From the NCBI RefSeq assembly GCF_000297395.2, contig NZ_HF570108.1, positions 3,134,359 through 3,198,358 on the forward strand: a stretch of 64,000 bases of DNA, read 5' to 3'. Below the pieces are notes generated by a model that saw only the letters and a list, made by a program, of their open reading frames with translations, searched no databases and was not told the origin of the DNA. Numbering within the stretch: position 1 is the stretch's first letter; every line of letters begins with the position of its first letter. Below, in pieces: positions 60,152 to 64,000 of the stretch. This DNA comes from Micromonospora lupini str. Lupac 08. GTDB lineage: Bacteria; Actinomycetota; Actinomycetes; Mycobacteriales; Micromonosporaceae. A program made the position numbers and the translations under genes.

Positions 60152-60571
60152 GTGACTGTGGCGGAGACCTGGTCGGAGCAGTCGGGTGTGCTCGTACTGC
60201 CCAGCGGCGCGATGGTGCGCGGGCGTCGTGTCGCCGCGACCGCCTCGCCGGCAGACTTCGCGCTGCTGTTGGCGCCCGGCCCGGAGCCGGCCTGGCCGCA
60301 CCGGCGGATCAGGTGGCCCGACTTCTGGGTGCCGCTCGACCGGGCGGACGCACTCGACGCGTTGCGCGTGGCACTGCGAAGGGCACGCGACGGCGAACGC
60401 GTCGAGGTGGCGTGCCGGGGCGGCGTCGGCCGGACGGGAACGGCGTTGGCCGCGCTGGCGATCCTCGACGGCCTGCCGGCCGAGCGGGCGGTGCCCTGGG
60501 TCCGGGCGGGCTACCACCCGAAGGCGGTCGAGACACCCTGGCAGCGGCGCTGGCTGCGCCACGTCACCTGA
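60152..60571 (+). CDS. Protein-tyrosine-phosphatase-family protein
   Basis: Protein of 139 aa with the C-x5-R loop CRGGVGRTG (C88 and R94) following VEVA, and FWVPLDRADALDAL. Dual-specificity-like. The GTG start is 53 bp after the terminator, so read-through regulation is possible. Confidence 0.8.
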   Translation: MTVAETWSEQSGVLVLPSGAMVRGRRVAATASPADFALLLAPGPEPAWPHRRIRWPDFWVPLDRADALDALRVALRRARDGERVEVACRGGVGRTGTALAALAILDGLPAERAVPWVRAGYHPKAVETPWQRRWLRHVT

Positions 60572-60623
60572 CCCACCGGACGCCACGCCACTACGCCGCC
60601 TGACCGACCACCCCCTCCGACCC

Positions 60624-62906
<2,283 letters not shown>

Positions 62907-63068
62907 GCGAACCCTTCACGAGGTCGTGGCGGGTGATCTCCCGCCGGACTGGTGGATTACATTGTCTCATTCGTCCTCCTGTAGAGCCTTTTGTCGACAA
63001 CACAGCGTGGGCCGGGACGAAAGGAGATGGAAAGTCTCAAATCACGTGTCAACCGGTACGGTGGCCGC

Positions 63069-63840
63069 GTGGAGACCGTGCCGAAGGATCGCCTGCGGGC
63101 CGTGGACCTCGCCGCCACCGTCGGGATCTCGGTGCAGCAGGTCCGCAACTACGTCGACGAGGGCGTGCTGCCACCGGTGCGGCGCACCGCGAGCGGCTAC
63201 CGGATCTTCACGACCGCGCACGCCCGCGCGCTGACCGTGGCCCGACGGCTGGCCGAGGGGCACGGCTGGGGCCGTACCCGGGAGATCATGGCGGCGGTGC
63301 ACCGGGGCGACGTGCCGGCGGCCCTGGCGGCGCTCGACGGCGGCCATGCCGAACTGGACCGGGAACGCGCCGACATCCGCCGCGTGCTCGGCGCCTTCGA
63401 GACCGTGCTGGCCGAGCCGCCGGCGACCCGGCCGGCGCCGCGCCGCGGCGTCCGTATCGGCGAGGTCGCCACCCTGGTCGGGGTCCGGACCTCCCAGCTG
63501 CGTCTGTGGGAGGCGCGCGACCTGCTGCGGCCGGGCCGCGCGCCCGGCACCAACTACCGGGTGTACGACGAGACCGAGCTGCGCGCCGCGCAGGTCGTCG
63601 CGCTCCTGCGCCGGGGCGCCTACCCGTTCGAGATCATCGCGGCGGTGCTGGGCGAGTTCGCGCACCACGGGCAGCGCCCAGCGGGTCCGCGCCGAGCTGG
63701 CCCGCCGTGAGCAGGACCTGCACGCCCGCAGTCTGCGCCGGTTGCGGGGGAGCGCCGCGCTGCACGACTACCTGGTGGAGCGGGCCGCCGCCGGATGGTC
63801 GAGCGGCCAACCGCTCCCGCCGGGCGATCTTGTTGACTAG
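63069..63840 (+). CDS. Double-MerR regulator broken by likely frameshift
   Basis: Two MerR-type HTH domains in one chain: residues about 10-60 (RAVDLAATVGISVQQVRNYVDEG, GYRIF) and about 125-190 (RIGEVATLVGVRTSQLRLWEARDLL, NYRVYD). The reading frame ends at 63710 with a non-homologous tail, but the next frame continues from about 63673 with SAQRVRAELARREQDLHARS to 63840. Removing one G from GGG at 63669 would join them into about 256 aa. GTG 63069 lies 6 bp after TACGGT and could be leaderless; ATG 63027 has no spacing from its AGGAG. Confidence 0.7.
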
Positions 63841-63850
63841 GGTCGGGCGC

Positions 63851-64000
63851 ATGAGAGCTGCGCTGCTGGCGGTCACGGCGTCCGCCGTCCTGCTCGCTCC
63901 CGCGCCGGTCCCGGCCGCTGCGGCGGCCCCCGCGCCAGCCACCGCCACGGAGGCCACCGCCACGGAGAGTGCTGCCGCGGCGCGGGCCGTGCGCTGCCCG
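63851..64000 (+). CDS. Secreted protein, cut by window end
   Basis: First 50 residues only: RAALLAVTASAVLLAPAPVPAAAAA is a clear signal peptide, followed by an Ala/Thr-rich stretch and Cys. The start is 10 bp after the previous stop. Function not readable. Confidence 0.6.
   Translation, partial: MRAALLAVTASAVLLAPAPVPAAAAAPAPATATEATATESAAAARAVRCP

Noticed and set aside
63027..63029. ATG start for the double-MerR gene
   Set aside because: The AGGAG directly abuts the ATG without spacing, and a -10-like TACGGT lies downstream, favouring GTG 63069.

Overview
The window is high-GC actinobacterial chromosome. Signs are near-saturated GC at third codon positions, frequent GTG and TTG starts, many 1-4 bp stop/start overlaps, and gene families typical of filamentous actinomycetes: an XRE/DUF397/DUF574 regulator set, EccB, an F420-type LLM oxidoreductase, and a mycothiol-type arsenate reductase. 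A Micromonospora-like member of the Micromonosporaceae is the best guess from gene style; no rRNA, tRNA or species marker is present to confirm it.

Layout. 0.3-4.2 kb: divergent arsenic locus, arsR-acr3-arsC leftward and an ArsN1-like acetyltransferase plus a Cys-tailed ArsO-like flavoprotein rightward. 4.2-7.8 kb: DksA-like protein, then a translationally coupled trio (acyl-CoA-dehydrogenase-fold flavoenzyme, PhnD/SsuA-like binding protein without signal peptide, TusA-like/ferritin-like fusion). 7.9-13.1 kb: voltage-gated-type channel with an EF-hand-like tail, TetR, an NmrA/HxlR redox pair, a first IS5-family element, AraC. 13.6-28.5 kb: a Cys-motif hypothetical, secreted X-Pro peptidase, Tat-exported PHP protein, MarR facing an LLM-hemerythrin fusion, an ArsR-like/MFS operon, small enzymes, an acyl-CoA dehydrogenase and a lone EccB. 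29.4-35.9 kb: sugar ABC importer divergent from a dehydrogenase-isomerase-GH63 operon. 36-41 kb: Nudix proteins, DUF2267 protein, a second IS5-family element, a serpin-like protein, a lone PemK/MazF-like protein and a 44-bp tandem repeat. 41-57 kb: housekeeping and regulatory genes (ArsR/SRPBCC, FAD monooxygenase, GGDEF, XRE/DUF397/DUF574, HxlR/quinone reductase, LacI, Ser/Thr kinase, DedA). 57-64 kb: two-component system, a secreted lysozyme-like protein, a candidate small RNA, a Tyr-phosphatase-like protein, a UvrA-like ABC protein and a double-MerR regulator broken by an apparent frameshift.

The most notable signals are non-coding. Three direct copies of GGAAT-N18-GTT, the SigR/SigE-type ECF promoter pattern, precede the lysozyme-like gene. 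A fourth match (GGAAC-N18-GTT) sits downstream of it, 6 nt before a self-closing roughly 100-nt fold that ends in a perfect 17-bp terminator. This looks like an unannotated small RNA or leader in a cell-envelope-stress module. Other points are two IS5-family elements that both sit in the CTAG of a TAG stop codon, several strong dyads at regulator promoters (one lies across a start codon), and three long intergenic palindromes resembling REP elements.

All functional calls come from reading motifs and context; no database search was run.
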